NCBI GenBank assembly: GCA_028673005.1
Contig: CM054116.1
Span: 72,615,315 to 72,679,314, forward strand
Length of the DNA: 64,000 nt
Direction: 5' to 3'
Source: Tanypteryx hageni
Lineage: Eukaryota > Arthropoda > Insecta > Odonata > Petaluridae
A program made the position numbers and the translations under genes. A model generated the notes under the pieces. That model made no database searches. It worked only from the letters and a program-made list of their open reading frames with translations, and was not told where the DNA came from. Each line of letters begins with the position of its first letter. Positions within the stretch are counted from its first letter, which is position 1. Below are positions 31,378-44,032 of this stretch, in pieces.

Positions 31378-34077
31378 AACGAACACTACATTTAACACAC
31401 GCACCTGTCGATAGATTTATGAAGAGATTTTGGAGTTGGCTTTAGAGTTTTCAGCATAGCATAAATAATTTTCACTTTGTTCTCGAACTCAACATAACGC
31501 TGCTGGCGGCCGTCCGATGTTTTCCCTTAACGGTTGTGTACTATCGCATTAGCGGGCAGCTCGTTGCTGCGAGCCTGTTGGTTAATGTAAGCTAAGCAAA
31601 TATGTCGGGTTCTATGAGTAATGCTTTTAGTAATAAATCGGTTGTTTTAGTGTGCCACATAGCTGTTTTTGTTTCCGTAAACAACGCAGGTTTAAATACA
31701 TACATTAAAATTTTCGCGAACAATATGTATTCAAGATAGTAGGAATGTCTTATAGGTTGAAAAATACAGTAATGCATATCATATTGTATTACTAGCAGAA
31801 GTACCCGGCGTTGCTCGGGTTTAAGGTTACGTATAAGCAATCAATCGAGAATGCACAGGAAAAATCAAATCACATTAATTTAAAAGGAATTTAGCTTAAT
31901 CGCTCGGGCTTCTGATTCAATATAAATAAGAAAATGATAACTGAATTTTTAACATTCATCCTATTAAATTCCGAAGTCTAAGTTTGTTCTGCATGTACTA
32001 GATTAACTATAGGTATACTACATTAGTAACTCTAAAGATTCATTCATAACTTTGTGATTGCGCTCTGATTGAATATATTTACCGTCTCATACATTTTTAT
32101 AATTTTTAAATTTTAACCAATTTGTTTCATTTCAAAGTTTATCTTCCTTATTTGCTAGACTTAAATTGCAACATCCGTCTCTTTTCCCTCGTCAATTTTA
32201 CTCAGTTTCATCATTTTTATCAAAGTCGTTTCCTTGCTTTATTCAGTCATTTTACCTCGACATCAATAAGGTCTGTTTCAACGGAAGCATTTTAAAATTT
32301 TATGGATTCATAATTTTCAGGTCGCTATTTTTAAATTATTCCAAGTTCAATTATCCAACTTGCGTTTGTTCTCTTATCCCCAATGGTTCGCCAAATTAAC
32401 CTTTATTGACTCGAAACTCGGTTTTCGCTCCCTCTGTCCGTCACTTCTCGAAACGAAACTTGGTCGTTTTATTTGCGAAAGAGCGGCACCGCAACCGATC
32501 TATTGTCAATAAACGTTGCTAGTCCGAGCATGTGCAAACCTTTTGCGGCATTGAATTTTGAATGAAGTAATGCTGGTAGTTAAAACAAAGCAAATATGAA
32601 GTCGAACTTCCCAATAACTGGAAATTCTATAAATCGAATACTATATAAGCCGAAGAAGATATTTTTTCTCCTGTATTCTTTCACATAATAGTTTCGTACT
32701 GTAACTCGTAATTTCCAAAGTTTAAACAGGTGTACAAAATGTCAACACAATTTACCAAAGTTATCATAGATTAACATTTTTTGCCACAGAAAAGGGTGTA
32801 TCGTTCGTGAATGGAATTACGAAGTAACTAGTATGGTTATTCAGGAACCCATTGATGTAATGCCAAAGCGGATTGCAGGAGTAAAAAAACAATATATCGT
32901 AATAAAAAATATTAGAATTAAATTGATTTTCATATAGACTACTCGTTTTTCTCTGTTTACGAGCTGTATTTAGGTATGGTTTTCTTTCAAAAGGTTCTAC
33001 AGTTCCAACTAAAATTAACGATTAGTGTGTAACATATTATGTATTATCATCCATAAATTCCTGTATTTATATTAAAAATTGGCATTATCTGCTTATAAAA
33101 TTTATTCAAAATTACATAAAATTTTCAATTACTGAAGTATCTGCAACTTTCTATGAACGTACTTAACTTTTTATTAGGTGTATGCATTTTTCCTCGAGAT
33201 GCAAATTATCCCCAGAAAATAACTTACACACACTTCCTTTACTGTAGTGGAAACTGTGGGCAGTACAGTTACAATATGTTTTTACAAAGGCCAAAAATTA
33301 GAGAAAAGACATCAAATCGCTTGCAAAAATCCGAAATAATATCGACTTTTCATCCTGTTATCATCGCACCGGACAACGATGATTGGCAGTTAACAAGAGG
33401 AGAAGCGGCGCTGTCACAACGGATTTACAAGTAGATGTGACGGTTAATTTCCACTTACGGTTTACTCTGAGAGATTGCTAAGCTTATGTCATTTTAACCC
33501 TTTCAGTCACTGTTTCCAGTGCATCGGACAGAAAATCGATTTCTGCTGGAATTCAATCCAATTTCGCGTGAAAATCCACAGGTTTTCTACACCGTTAAAA
33601 AGTATGTGCTCCATCGGCTTTTCTTAACTTTAACTAAATATAGCAAAAGTTTGGTTAGCGCGTATATCAAGTTTCGAATGTTCTTTTTCAAATACAATAA
33701 ATGTTACTTAGAGACTTGTCTCCAGGTATATTTGAATTGGTTGGTTGTTTGTTGGCTATTTTGTATTTATGGCTGATCTACCCCTTGGATTATTATAGTC
33801 ATATGTTCGAATTCGGATGCGATATTTTTTATAGGTTACTGCTATTATAACCGCGTTTTTAAAGTGAGAAGAAACGCAGCATATGACGGCACGGCTGATA
33901 AAAAGTTTCAGCCTTTTACATACACATTAAGGTGCATCGGGAAAAATATTATCTTAAATTATTTCCTCTCGCCAAATTAAATAGACATTCGTGGGAATTT
34001 CATGACAAATAAATACGTTCTATAACACATTTTAAAAAATTCTCCAATAGGCATAAAAAAGTTGGAAAACCAGACGT
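31378..34077. other. AT-rich DNA, no gene seen
   Basis: The words actagcagaagtacccggcgttgctcgggtt near 31790 have the look of a TE terminus common in arthropods, but I could not find a partner end. The frames at 32166-32399, 33153-33434 and 33519-33776 have no recognisable domain. Confidence 0.4.
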
Positions 34078-34176
34078 GCATTTCACCTACAAAGCAACCG
34101 GCATCAGTGGGGATTATAAAAAGAATCTATTCTCAATGAATCCTCACTGATTAGGACTGCTTTGTAGATGAAATGC
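34078..34176. repeat. Inverted pair of Penelope-type hammerhead remnants
   Basis: The left arm (34078-34113, gcatttcacctacaaagc and onward) and right arm (34141-34176, ending gctttgtagatgaaatgc) are inverted copies, about 29 of 36 bases matching. Each arm, read outward, has CTGAT, a stem around ctttgta, and GAAATGC, as in hammerhead-bearing pLTRs. In both arms the core is altered. It resembles the head-to-head pLTR arrangement seen at 28.9-29.3 kb on a smaller scale. Confidence 0.6.
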
Positions 34177-36775
34177 TCTTCTGTTCTTTCCATCTTTCCA
34201 GGTCCATTGGAAAAACATGATTTATCCATTTGATTTCAGCCATAAAGTGTACTCAATAATTCTCTTTTGAACTTATGCAAAAAATATGTACTCTTTTTTT
34301 ATTCCATAGCATATGCTAAGAAACAACTAATTCCTCTCTTTAATGTTTTACGGTGATGCCATGGTATAATGACAGAGCTTCTCTGATTACATCTAGATGA
34401 AATTATTTTTAAAATTGTTTATAGGTTTAATAAAATTTGGCTAATATCTTATTATTTTTTCAAATGAGAATAAAACCAACTTTTTTCCTATTTAGTGGTT
34501 GATTCTCTTTACAGGCAACTATTTATGCCAGATAAAGATTTTAAAAGCCCCAAAATGCGCTTTGTTCGGTATCTATTAAAAAATCTTGAATAATATGTGT
34601 GTTTGAATAGATAAAAGTCAACTTTGCCGCCTGATTATAAAGAATTTAATGATTTTCTTAAACTTACACTTGCACTTTGTACAAGTTATCTGACACTAAA
34701 TTAAAGTATACGTTACGATATGTTAGGCTTAATAGTATAGAGATAATTTGAAGATATTAAAATACTTTCTTCTAATAAAATTGTCATTTTGAATTGTTTA
34801 ACTATTAGGTCGCCGTATAGTTTATCGTTCCCTATGCGTTCACTTCCCATAATTAGCCAAGCATACTCAATCATTAACGTGACTCGGAGCAAGCAGGTTG
34901 CACGTGACTGCTTGTCACCTCTGAGTAATGGGCTCCGACCGATTCCGTTTGACGAAGCGTTTTCAAGAGGATTCGGATGAGGGAGCATGATGAAAGGGTC
35001 CAGGGAGTCCATCTCTTTGTTTTAGATCCATATTCCGTTGCTGTCCATCCTTTTTCACATACATGGTTTTCTGTTTAACGTACAAATAGGTATTTATAAA
35101 TTTGTGGAAGTCTTGAGAATTTTTTTAGCGAGATAAACAATGGAGTTCATTCAGTTAACCCGGCAGTGCTCGCGCTGGATAATTTTATACACCGGCTTGA
35201 CAGTTTCTTCTTCCTATCATTCCATATCGCTTCACGAAATACTATTGGGAAACTTCCTCCATCAAAATTTCGAGCCCCCTTTTAACAATGGTCGAGTTCA
35301 GACGATGTTTATGTGGCGGTGCAGTAGCTTGTGCGATTTCCCTTGTGTAAAATTGGGGTGAATTTGTTTTAGAATCTGATGAGTCAACATCAGCGCTTGT
35401 GCTTGTTTTCTGCGTTTGGATGTTTTCTGAACTCTTCATACTTCCAAAATCCTTCATTTATATAGTAGCTATTCACATTTTCATTAATTTGACTGGGCGA
35501 ATAAAAGTAATCCCAATTTTCTCGAATAGGTCACATCGCATGAACTTTTTAATGTACATAAACAATTATAATTTATATAACAATGCCACTTATTGCTATC
35601 TATAAATCTAAAACTAAAAGATATATTTAAATGTTAATATAAATGCGATATGTCGAATTTTTTTCTCATGGTGTGTATTTAAACACTTCGCAACCAAACC
35701 CATAACAAAATACCGTGAGGTCACTTCCTGATTAAACACCTATGGGCAATTAACAGCTAACTCTCGCTCGTGAGTTTACCTTCTGGGTTATTTTTTATAC
35801 ACTTCATATGCGAGCAAGTACTTTAATAAGTAATTCGTTCCTGTAGAAATGGTTAATATCATCAGAAAAAAGGAAATTGAAAATTAAAAACAAAATCCGC
35901 AGAAGTTTAGCGTGTATTTATTCGTAATTTCGTAATCATGGCGCAATAATGAATCATAACAGCACTTCCATTCCCATCAAATTCTCTTCCACTTTTTGCT
36001 TTTAACGGCGTCACCAAGTGCACATTCTCTTTGTGACTAGCGAACGAAGCAAAATGCTTCGCAGGCCGCGGCATGTATTTTTTTGCATTAAAGGACTATT
36101 TCCATTTGGACATTTTTACATGGATTTCCGTGAACCATACGTTAACCTCAACGTTGGCGCTCACATTTTGTGCATTGTGCCTATGGTCTATTTGTACTAT
36201 CTAGTAATACAGTTTCGATATGTATTTAGCCTGTAGAATAGAACAAAAGTTGTCAATTTTTCTCGGTGACCCACCATAAAATGGATAATGTCAATTTCAT
36301 CCAGTAAAATAACAAATATCCCATACATTTAAGGTTTTCAGCAAATCTGTCGGTAAACTTTTAGCTTAATCAATAAATTAGTGCAATTTATTTTTTTAAA
36401 TTACAGCAATTAATTTAAATTAAGCCGATAGAAGTAAAATGGCAAAATAACTTGGGCCTGTAACAAGCCGCGACCAGCACTTTGGAAAATTCTACATTAG
36501 GGTTGTGAAGTTCTCCAAACATATGTAAATCACATCACAGTGGTCGTCATATGGCAAAAAAATAAAAAATACTAATCAAAATAACGAGGGAATTTTTTTT
36601 AAAACTCAAGGGATTTAGTTGTGCTCCGAGTAGAATGAGTTTATTGTTATCTACTAGAAACAAATCTGCAGCATGATTTTGAATTTGTTTACTGACATAA
36701 TAACAGAATAATAGTCATGAATTATGTTTATTTAGTTACGTCAAGTCACTGTAAAGGAATAACAACTCAATTCTG

Positions 36776-36778
<3 letters not shown>
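34177..36778. other. AT-rich DNA, no gene seen
   Basis: Short frames on both strands at 34713-35012 and 35140-35605 have no recognisable domain or splice pattern that I can support. Confidence 0.4.

Positions 36779-36808
<30 letters not shown>
36779..36808. repeat. (TA)n microsatellite
   Basis: About 15 TA dinucleotides, immediately upstream of the truncated CR1-like insertion. Confidence 0.95.
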
Positions 36809-36810
<2 letters not shown>

Positions 36811-36821
36811 AGTATCAGCTA

Positions 36822-38389
36822 TCGGATGGATAATATTAAAATCTCTGAGGCAGGAATAGCGAAGCAACTGGGTGCGATAAAGCCCAACAAAAACCCAGGA
36901 CCAGAAGGAATTCCCGCGCGTGTATTAAAAGAACTAGCAGAAGAAATAGTTCCCTTCCTTCGGATAGTATTCGAGAAATCTCTTACCCTCTGTGAGGTTT
37001 CTGATGATTGGAGACTAGCACACGTCACACCCATTCATAAGGGAGGTGACAAAGAAAACCCCGAAAATTATAGGCCGATTTCTCTAACATCATTATCATG
37101 TAAGATTTTGGAGCACATTATTGTTAGCAACACAATGCGTTATCTTGAGAGTAGATCGCTCTTAGTCAGCTGTCAACATGGCTTCAGAAAAGGTAGATCC
37201 TGTGACACCCAACTCGGTCTGTTTGTGAATGATGTTTTATCATGCGGCGAAAATAATAAGCAGGTCGATGCAGTGTTCCTTGATTTTAGAAAAGCTTTTG
37301 ACAAGGTTCCCCACCGTAAGTTGTTATTAAAATTAGAAAATCTTGGCGTTAATGTTAAAGTCATTAACTGGGTTCGCGCTTTCCTAAGGAATAGAAAACA
37401 AAAAGTAGTCATCGATGGTAAGTCCTCGAGTGTGGCAGATGTAGTCTCTGGAGTGCCGCAGGGTAGTGTGATCGGACCTATGCTTTTCTTGCTTTATATA
37501 AACGACATCAGCTCAGTTGTGAAAAGTAATATCAGGCTTTTTGCGGATGACACCGTAGTCTATAGAGAAATTAGTGGTCCTAGCGACCATCGTCAGCTTC
37601 AGGATGATCTGGATGCGTTATCTGTTTGGTGCAAGGAATGGCAGCTAGAAATCAATCAGAAAAAGAGTAACGTTCTAAACTTTTGGAAATCTAGAAGCCC
37701 ATCGTCCGTGTTTACCTACTCGATAGATGGTGAGAGCATTCCTGTTTCGGAATCCGTGAAATACCTCGGGGTAACCTTGAATCGTGACCTGTCTTGGGAC
37801 ACCCACATAAGACGAGTGATAGGTGCGGCAAATAAGAAGTTGGCTTTTGTGCGTAGAATAGTCAGGAAAAGCACGGAAAAGGTGAGAGAATCCTGTTATT
37901 TATCCTTGGTTAGACCTCAAATGGAATACGCAGCAGCGGTTTGGGATCCATATCAGAGAGAACTCATAAAGGATTTAGAAAAAATACAGCGGCGAGCAGC
38001 TAGATTCGTGAAAAAGAATTACGATAAAAAACAGAGCGTTACGTTACTCATTGAAGAGTTGAGTTGGCCATCGTTGAAAGATCGTAGATTACAGGCGAGA
38101 CTTAAACTTCTAGATAAATATAGGTCGGAGATATTCATAAATGAAATGAAGGATATTATTCGACAACCAACGTATATCGGACGGAGGGATAATGAGGACA
38201 AGATTCGCGAAATAGATAGTAGGACGGAGAGGTATAAGGAGTCATTTTTCCCTAGGACAATACGTGATCACAATAGATAACTGTGAATAATAATTAGTAA
38301 GGAACTTGGTGCGCGGCACCCCCTGTCATCCACCGTCAAGGTGACTTGCAGGGTTATATGTAGATGTAGATATAGATGTAGATATTTCA
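36822..38389 (+). mobile_element. CR1/L2-like LINE family A, 5'-truncated copy
   Basis: It is nearly identical to the 3' half of the copy at 51970-54960, from cggatggataatattaaaat to the tail. It starts within ORF2, so the endonuclease and ORF1 are missing. After the stop a ~100-base 3' UTR ends in tgacttgcagggttatatg and short tagatg repeats. The 5' side abuts a (TA)n run and I found no convincing TSD. Confidence 0.9.
36826..38280 (+). CDS. CR1/L2-like reverse transcriptase (open frame, N-terminally truncated)
   Basis: A 484-codon uninterrupted frame encodes a LINE reverse transcriptase. Motifs in order: IKPNKNPGPEGIPARVL, NYRPISLTSLSCKILEH, HGFRKGRSCDTQL, AVFLDFRKAFDKVPH, VSGVPQGSVIGPMLFLLYIND and the catalytic FADD box (RLFADDTVVYRE, about residue 240). 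The C-terminal region then has KYLGVTLNRDLSWDTHI, RPQMEYAAAVWDPYQ and SWPSLKDRRLQARLKLLDKY, flavours typical of the CR1/L2 part of the Jockey superfamily. The first Met is internal to the original ORF2, and the upstream endonuclease is absent through truncation. Against the 53.4-kb copy I count 11 amino-acid differences plus one stop in the other copy, which points to recent shared ancestry. It cannot mobilise itself without endonuclease and ORF1. Confidence 0.93.
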   Translation: MDNIKISEAGIAKQLGAIKPNKNPGPEGIPARVLKELAEEIVPFLRIVFEKSLTLCEVSDDWRLAHVTPIHKGGDKENPENYRPISLTSLSCKILEHIIVSNTMRYLESRSLLVSCQHGFRKGRSCDTQLGLFVNDVLSCGENNKQVDAVFLDFRKAFDKVPHRKLLLKLENLGVNVKVINWVRAFLRNRKQKVVIDGKSSSVADVVSGVPQGSVIGPMLFLLYINDISSVVKSNIRLFADDTVVYREISGPSDHRQLQDDLDALSVWCKEWQLEINQKKSNVLNFWKSRSPSSVFTYSIDGESIPVSESVKYLGVTLNRDLSWDTHIRRVIGAANKKLAFVRRIVRKSTEKVRESCYLSLVRPQMEYAAAVWDPYQRELIKDLEKIQRRAARFVKKNYDKKQSVTLLIEELSWPSLKDRRLQARLKLLDKYRSEIFINEMKDIIRQPTYIGRRDNEDKIREIDSRTERYKESFFPRTIRDHNR

Positions 38390-41221
38390 GCTTCACGACT
38401 AACCGTTATAAAAACTGATTCAGAAATCCAAGTGTACTGGAAAAGCCAAAAAATATTATCAGCGCTTCAGTGAAAAATCATGGACTCGCTTTACATTAAA
38501 TTCCGATTCCACGGATAAGATACATCCAAACTCTTATAAAAGTCGAATTTAGAAATTATACAAAATTTCTATTTATTACCATTTCAGTAAGAGAATCAAA
38601 TATGACGAATTGAAGAAGTGGATTATATAGCACACGCTCAAAGAAAGAGTGAACGTTTGAGATAGTTAATATATAGAGAAAATAGAAACGATTCCTAAAA
38701 TTGTATCCCTCACCACAAATGGAGAGTGGCTGACATGCGGAGAAGTCGGAGTAAATAACGAGTCTAATAAAATGCAAATAATCTTACAACCCTGATTATA
38801 ACTGTTGGTATGATTACAAGCGGGAAATGAACGAAATAATACGATGAAATAGTCGTTTCATTAATGAAATTTCGAGTAAGTGGCTGTAATTGCCAATCGT
38901 AATTACCGAGATATAATTTCACATTTCAAATTAAAATTCACTTAAAGGCGTTCATTACGGGAGAAATCAGAAAATCTGGACTCGCGGATTCGTATATATG
39001 TATGAGTTATGCTAGGCCCACAGGGAAATTCAGTTCGTTGTTTGCCCCATGTCTCTGATTGAAGCATCTCAAATGGTTGAGTAGTTTAATGACCTCTAAT
39101 CTCATTAACTCTGTCCCGATTTATTTCTCAAAGCGACTTCTTAAAAGGTTTCTCATTAACTATAAGAACTACTACACATTTGCTACGAGCTGAAAGCTGA
39201 GATCTATGCATCAATGTTTAATACGATTGTTACGCAAAGACTTACATTAAGGTGATTATGAATTATAAATGAAAAATTAATTAATGAGGCAAAATATTTT
39301 TAAAAAATTTCTGTATTTCTTTTAGTTCATTTGAAAAATGGGGCCCCCATTCGCAATTCAAATATTATATTTTAAGATTTAATTTGTATTGTTACCTCAT
39401 GTTTATATATGCAAAATTTGTATAGTATTCCTTCGAAACTGTTGGCTCCATCAGAGAGGGCTTGGAAAGTTGAGGAAGAAATATTTATTAAAGTAACTAG
39501 CAAGGGAAATGGATAAGGAGACAAAGGTTGAGATTGGCCGCCAATTTAATAAGGAATAAGCAACTCAGGGAAGGCGGAAAAAGAAGTGATTTGAAATGGC
39601 GCTATTATAAATTCTCCCTTGACCGTTTTCCGCCTCATGAAGGAATTACCATTTATTTATCAAGCTTTTATGAACAGGCAGAGCTTCTTCTGTAATTAAA
39701 CGGACAATTGAGAAAGATCGGATTGAGGTATATTGGCGTCACGGGCCAGGAAATTTTTATGAAAACATTTTAAATGTTCTTTTTCTTTTCTTTATTGATA
39801 ATACAGCTAAAGAAATGAAATAAATTCCATAAATTTGCTCAGCATTGAAATGATAGCCTTCAAAATTCATCTAAATCAAATAGCTTTAAAAGCCTAAGGG
39901 TTAATGGGCAGCTTCCCGGCGCGCATGTAGCATGAGTCACCCCTACGTCTGAGTGACCCAAATTGCATTATCAGGCATAGTGTAGCCGATATCACTTTAC
40001 TATAATAAAACGGCGTGCTATAGCCAAGGAGGGCTAATTTGTGGCTAATTTGGACAATTTAGTTTACTCAACCGATTTGGAACTAAATATATTTAAATAA
40101 TCCACAACTTCTACTTTTTAATTTATTTTTAATTTTTTTAGTATTCTTAAAGTTGCAGTTTGAATTACATAAATTAAATGTAATATATTAAATCGAATTA
40201 ATATTATATCTGCAGCTTTATATGACATTTGAAGTTATGGAATTCACGATAGCCGGTTCCCGATTTTTAACTGATATTTATTACAATTCAGAGCAAAATT
40301 TTTTAATTTATATAAATAAAGCGCCTCGTGAAATATCATAACTGAATCCAGCTAGTAGAAAGAATCTGGTAGAAAGTCACATATTTATTGTAATTAACAA
40401 TAATTTGGGGAAAATAATAATAATAATAATAATTCTGACATAGGATATAGGAGTATATAGGAAGATTTGAATGTTTAGGTACTTTTAAAAGGGCTACAAA
40501 CCTGAAATTTGGCAGAATAAAAGGTAATTGGATTCAACTGACGCAAAAAATCCGAAATTTTAAAAATTTGAATTTTTCCGACCCCATCATTTCATTTATA
40601 TCTCCCATAAGAAAAGCATGGAAATCATGCCTTTATAAACTGTATTTTTGGCCTACTTTCCAAAAAATGGACCCTTAGGTCGATTCATATCTATCGGAAT
40701 CGCGGCAAAAAATATGAATACTACATATTATTGTCAGTAACCATACCGACTCTAAACAAAACGGCGCTTCCTTTTGTGTAACTCTCATGGCATCTTTGGG
40801 GAGAGAATTTTGTTTTTGGATTTTGTTTGTCTTGAATTGGTTTGTTCCTTTTTGTTTTTTCATTGGTTTCTTGGTTGATTTGTCAATATTTTTTTAAACC
40901 ACGTTTCTTCTTGTGTAATTATTACGGCATCTTTGGTAAGATAATTTCATTTTTTGTTTTTGTTGGACTTGAATTTTCTTGTTTCATTTTGTTTTCCATC
41001 GGTTTCCTTAACGTACCTGTTGTTTGGTTTGTCCAAGCAATGGATATGGTACGATAATACCCAGGTTTATAAGAGATTCAAATGCGTCTCATATAGGTTA
41101 TCTTATTTCATTGTCATCATTCACCTACGCACGATGCACCCTGTTCTTACAGACGAGGACCCTGCAAATATTTTTCTACTCTACCCTTCATACTATTTCA
41201 TGGCGCATAACAACGGAAAGT
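38390..41221. other. AT-rich DNA, no gene seen
   Basis: It contains an (AAT)n run near 40412-40433. A word cluster at about 40645-40672 (ggcctactttccaaaaa and onward) is shared with the dispersed repeat at 6091. Overlapping frames at 40842-41266 have no domain. Confidence 0.4.
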
Positions 41222-41405
41222 TATGCCGGCCGGGTTAGCATGACTGGTAGAATGCCTGCCTACTAACCCAAAGGTCGTGGGCTCGATTCCCACCTAGGGC
41301 ATGGATGTTGTGATTGTCTAAGGGATTTGCTGAATATAATATTCAACGGTGCGAAATGACCTTAGCCGTCGATGCACCTAAAAATAAAATTTACTGCTAC
41401 TACTA
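41222..41405 (+). mobile_element. tRNA-derived SINE
   Basis: The head is tRNA-like: gccggccgggttagcatgac, tggtagaatgcctgcctact, then aaggtcgtgggctcgattcc and cacc, with an A-box-like and a B-box-like match (ggctcgattccc) at the expected spacing for a Pol III promoter. The body runs through gcatggatgttgtgattgtc, wording that I associate with insect tRNA-related SINEs. It ends in a short tail with ctactacta units. No coding capacity is expected. The tail parent LINE is not evident. Confidence 0.75.
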
Positions 41406-42473
41406 ACACGAAAATTTGTTAACTTTGAAAATGGTATTCATATATTAAAACTATTGAAAGGAAAGTAGGCGGATTAGTTCTTTCCAGAACCATTTGACAA
41501 ATTAGTTAAAATTAAGTTAGCTGAAAGATTTAATTTTTAAACTAAATTTAAATACAAGCCGAACTGGTGTAAAAATTTGTTTTTAAGAAGAAAAAAGAGA
41601 CATTTTTAGCAATGGAAAATATCAGCTACCTTAGCAACAAGTTCTATGCTTTTAAATGGTAATTGGTAATCTATATTGTAACTAGCGTAATTCACTGTCA
41701 AATATGATAAGTGAATTAAGTACTAATTGTAAGTTAAAACAAACTTAAAATAAAAAAAATAATGAAGCCATCCTTTACATGCACTAAAAAGTAAACAAAT
41801 ATAAAATCCACAAAATTGAACTTATCAGAAAGTAAAAATAGTTTTTAACGTGTAAACATTATGTGGAAAAGAATTATTAATGAATATTTATTTGCTAGAC
41901 AATAGACATTACGTCAAAATAAATTTATAAATTTAATTTTTCTATTATTAGTCAAAGAATCGAAAATTAGCTTTAGCAGAATATGCCCTAAAGACATTAA
42001 CAATCAGCAATTTTAATCACTATATCCTAATTCATCAACAGAAAATCAACGAATATTTGTGTGTATTAGTTACCTTCGCATTATTTACCGTTACCAAGAT
42101 ATTGTTTAAACTTCAAAACAGCGTCGAATTTTCTTGAATATGTGGGTACATGCGGCGCGAATTTATAATCCCGACGCATATCACTTTGGCGACAAAAAAC
42201 TTTCGGCTAAAATATGAAAAATGTTCGCGTTAAGAACTAATTTTGGGACCGATTCGACGCGTATTCGAAATTTGAAGACAGAAAAATAAAATTCCGCTCT
42301 TTTAAGCGTTTTTTGCTTCATGTCCTTAATTTCTACGATTATTTCACGTAATTTTAAAACGAAAATGATTATTGTGCTGCACTCGCATCCGCGCTAATCA
42401 AATGGTGAAAATAAACGCCCCTCGAATCGTCGATCTGATGATAGAGGTTGACTTGCCTAAAAGGTGCAAGAGG
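41406..42473. other. AT-rich DNA, no gene seen
   Basis: No recognisable gene or repeat boundary. Confidence 0.4.
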
Positions 42474-42504
<31 letters not shown>

Positions 42505-42548
42505 GTGTGTGTGTATATATACATATAGATATATACACATACATATAT
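42474..42548. repeat. Compound (TA)n/(GTAT)n/(TG)n microsatellite
   Basis: Runs of ta, then gtat, then gtgt, then tacatata units. The open frame across it is only repeat. Confidence 0.9.
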
Positions 42549-42894
42549 AAGTATATCGAGAATAATTCTGTATATCCTTAAAACCGTTCACGAGTTATTC
42601 CACTATATGTCCAACCAAATCTTTACCAGACAGAAGATCGTTCCAGCCAAACACACAAACAAACAGATCTAATCTATTATTATATAGGAATTATAGGATA
42701 GCATCGATTTAATTCTTTTTAAAGGGAATTGATAGACTATATTATAATCCCGTTGATTTCAGCCGACGATGCGAACATACGATGACGTCATAAATCGAAA
42801 ATACGATATATCGTATTAAATAGAAAACGCATTATTCCTTTTAATTATGGGTATATCATCAACATAGGCAGCCTATCCGTAGACAGGTCCGTGA

Positions 42895-43285
42895 TTATTC
42901 ACGGTTAAACCTAGTTCTCTATATACTCCAATTTTCCGCTGTCCTCTTCATATCTTGATATTTCTCAACCCCTTTCAAACCGTCTATCAGCTGAAACCTT
43001 TTCCTACCTCTTTCCCCTTTTCCATCTAGTTTTTCTTCTAACACGTCTTTAATCATACTCTCTCTCCTCAGGTAATGTGCAACCCAGTTTGCATTCCTCT
43101 TTCTAATAGTCTGTATAATCATTCGTAGCACTTCATCGTTTTTCATCCTATCTGTCCATTTTATCTTCATCATTTTCCTCCAAGCCCAAATTTCAAAGCT
43201 TTCCAAGTAATTGGTGTCATTTTTCCTTAGCGTCCATGTTTCTGCCCCGTACAAAGCTATACTCCATACATAGCATTTTATGTAT
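42895..43285 (-). pseudogene. RTE-like LINE 3' fragment
   Basis: The minus strand reads CYVWSIALYGAETWTLRK, FEIWAWRKMMKIKWTDRM, then RNANWVAHYLRRESMIKD and GKGERGRKRFQLIDGLKG. This is the same C-terminal region as in the element at 4140-4580 but clearly diverged, so it is another member of the same LINE lineage. Only the RT C-terminus and some 3' UTR remain. Both ends are approximate. Confidence 0.85.
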
Positions 43286-44032
43286 ATGGGTATATATAAT
43301 CTATATATTATAATAACATTTGTTTCGTATTTTAAATGAGAATCGTTTCAATAGATTGCCATCGATTTTAAACTATGACGTAAACTTATTACTACGTCGT
43401 AATCCTAAAATACGGATTTTTAGCAAAACGTGAAAAACATTTAATGATGTGTTATGTATTTTTTTGAGAAATTTTAACTCTTTCAAATTATTGAATGCAA
43501 TGATCGAGAGAACTGAAATATGGGTTGACGAAACTGTGGAAACGGCGATCCCAACTAACAATGAAAAAATATGACGTTTCACGATTTTTCAAATCCAGGT
43601 ACCTACTAAAAGACACGCATCCGATGCGTGACGCATGGTGACGCCATAATCCTAACACACAAATTAATATTATTAAATAATTTCTCAATAAATTATGTTT
43701 AATACCTATCCTACCGTCTTAATGATGATTATAGTTATACGTCTGAGCTACGAAATTTGAAATACGAAAACTAAGACGCGAGCCGACTGCCAGAGGATTC
43801 GAAAATTCCGGTTAGGTACCTTAAATTCACGAAAAATGATCAATATTCTTATATATATGGGCTCCGTGTGGATCAAATGAGATCGCTTTGGTTTATTTAC
43901 AAGTTTAAGTATGTGCATATGTGTATGGCTGAGTCCTATGAGAATATTGCAGAATGCAAGCGCCGACAAGTCGTTTGATAAACAACTACTGAAAATAAAA
44001 AAGAGAAAAGTAATGAACAAACAATAATCGCT
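43286..44032. other. AT-rich DNA, no gene seen
   Basis: The short frames on the minus strand at 43373-44020 have no recognisable domain. Confidence 0.4.

Noticed and set aside
36810..38395. TSD of the 36.8-kb LINE copy (tcagct-like match on both sides)
   Set aside because: Only about six bases agree, not enough above chance to call.
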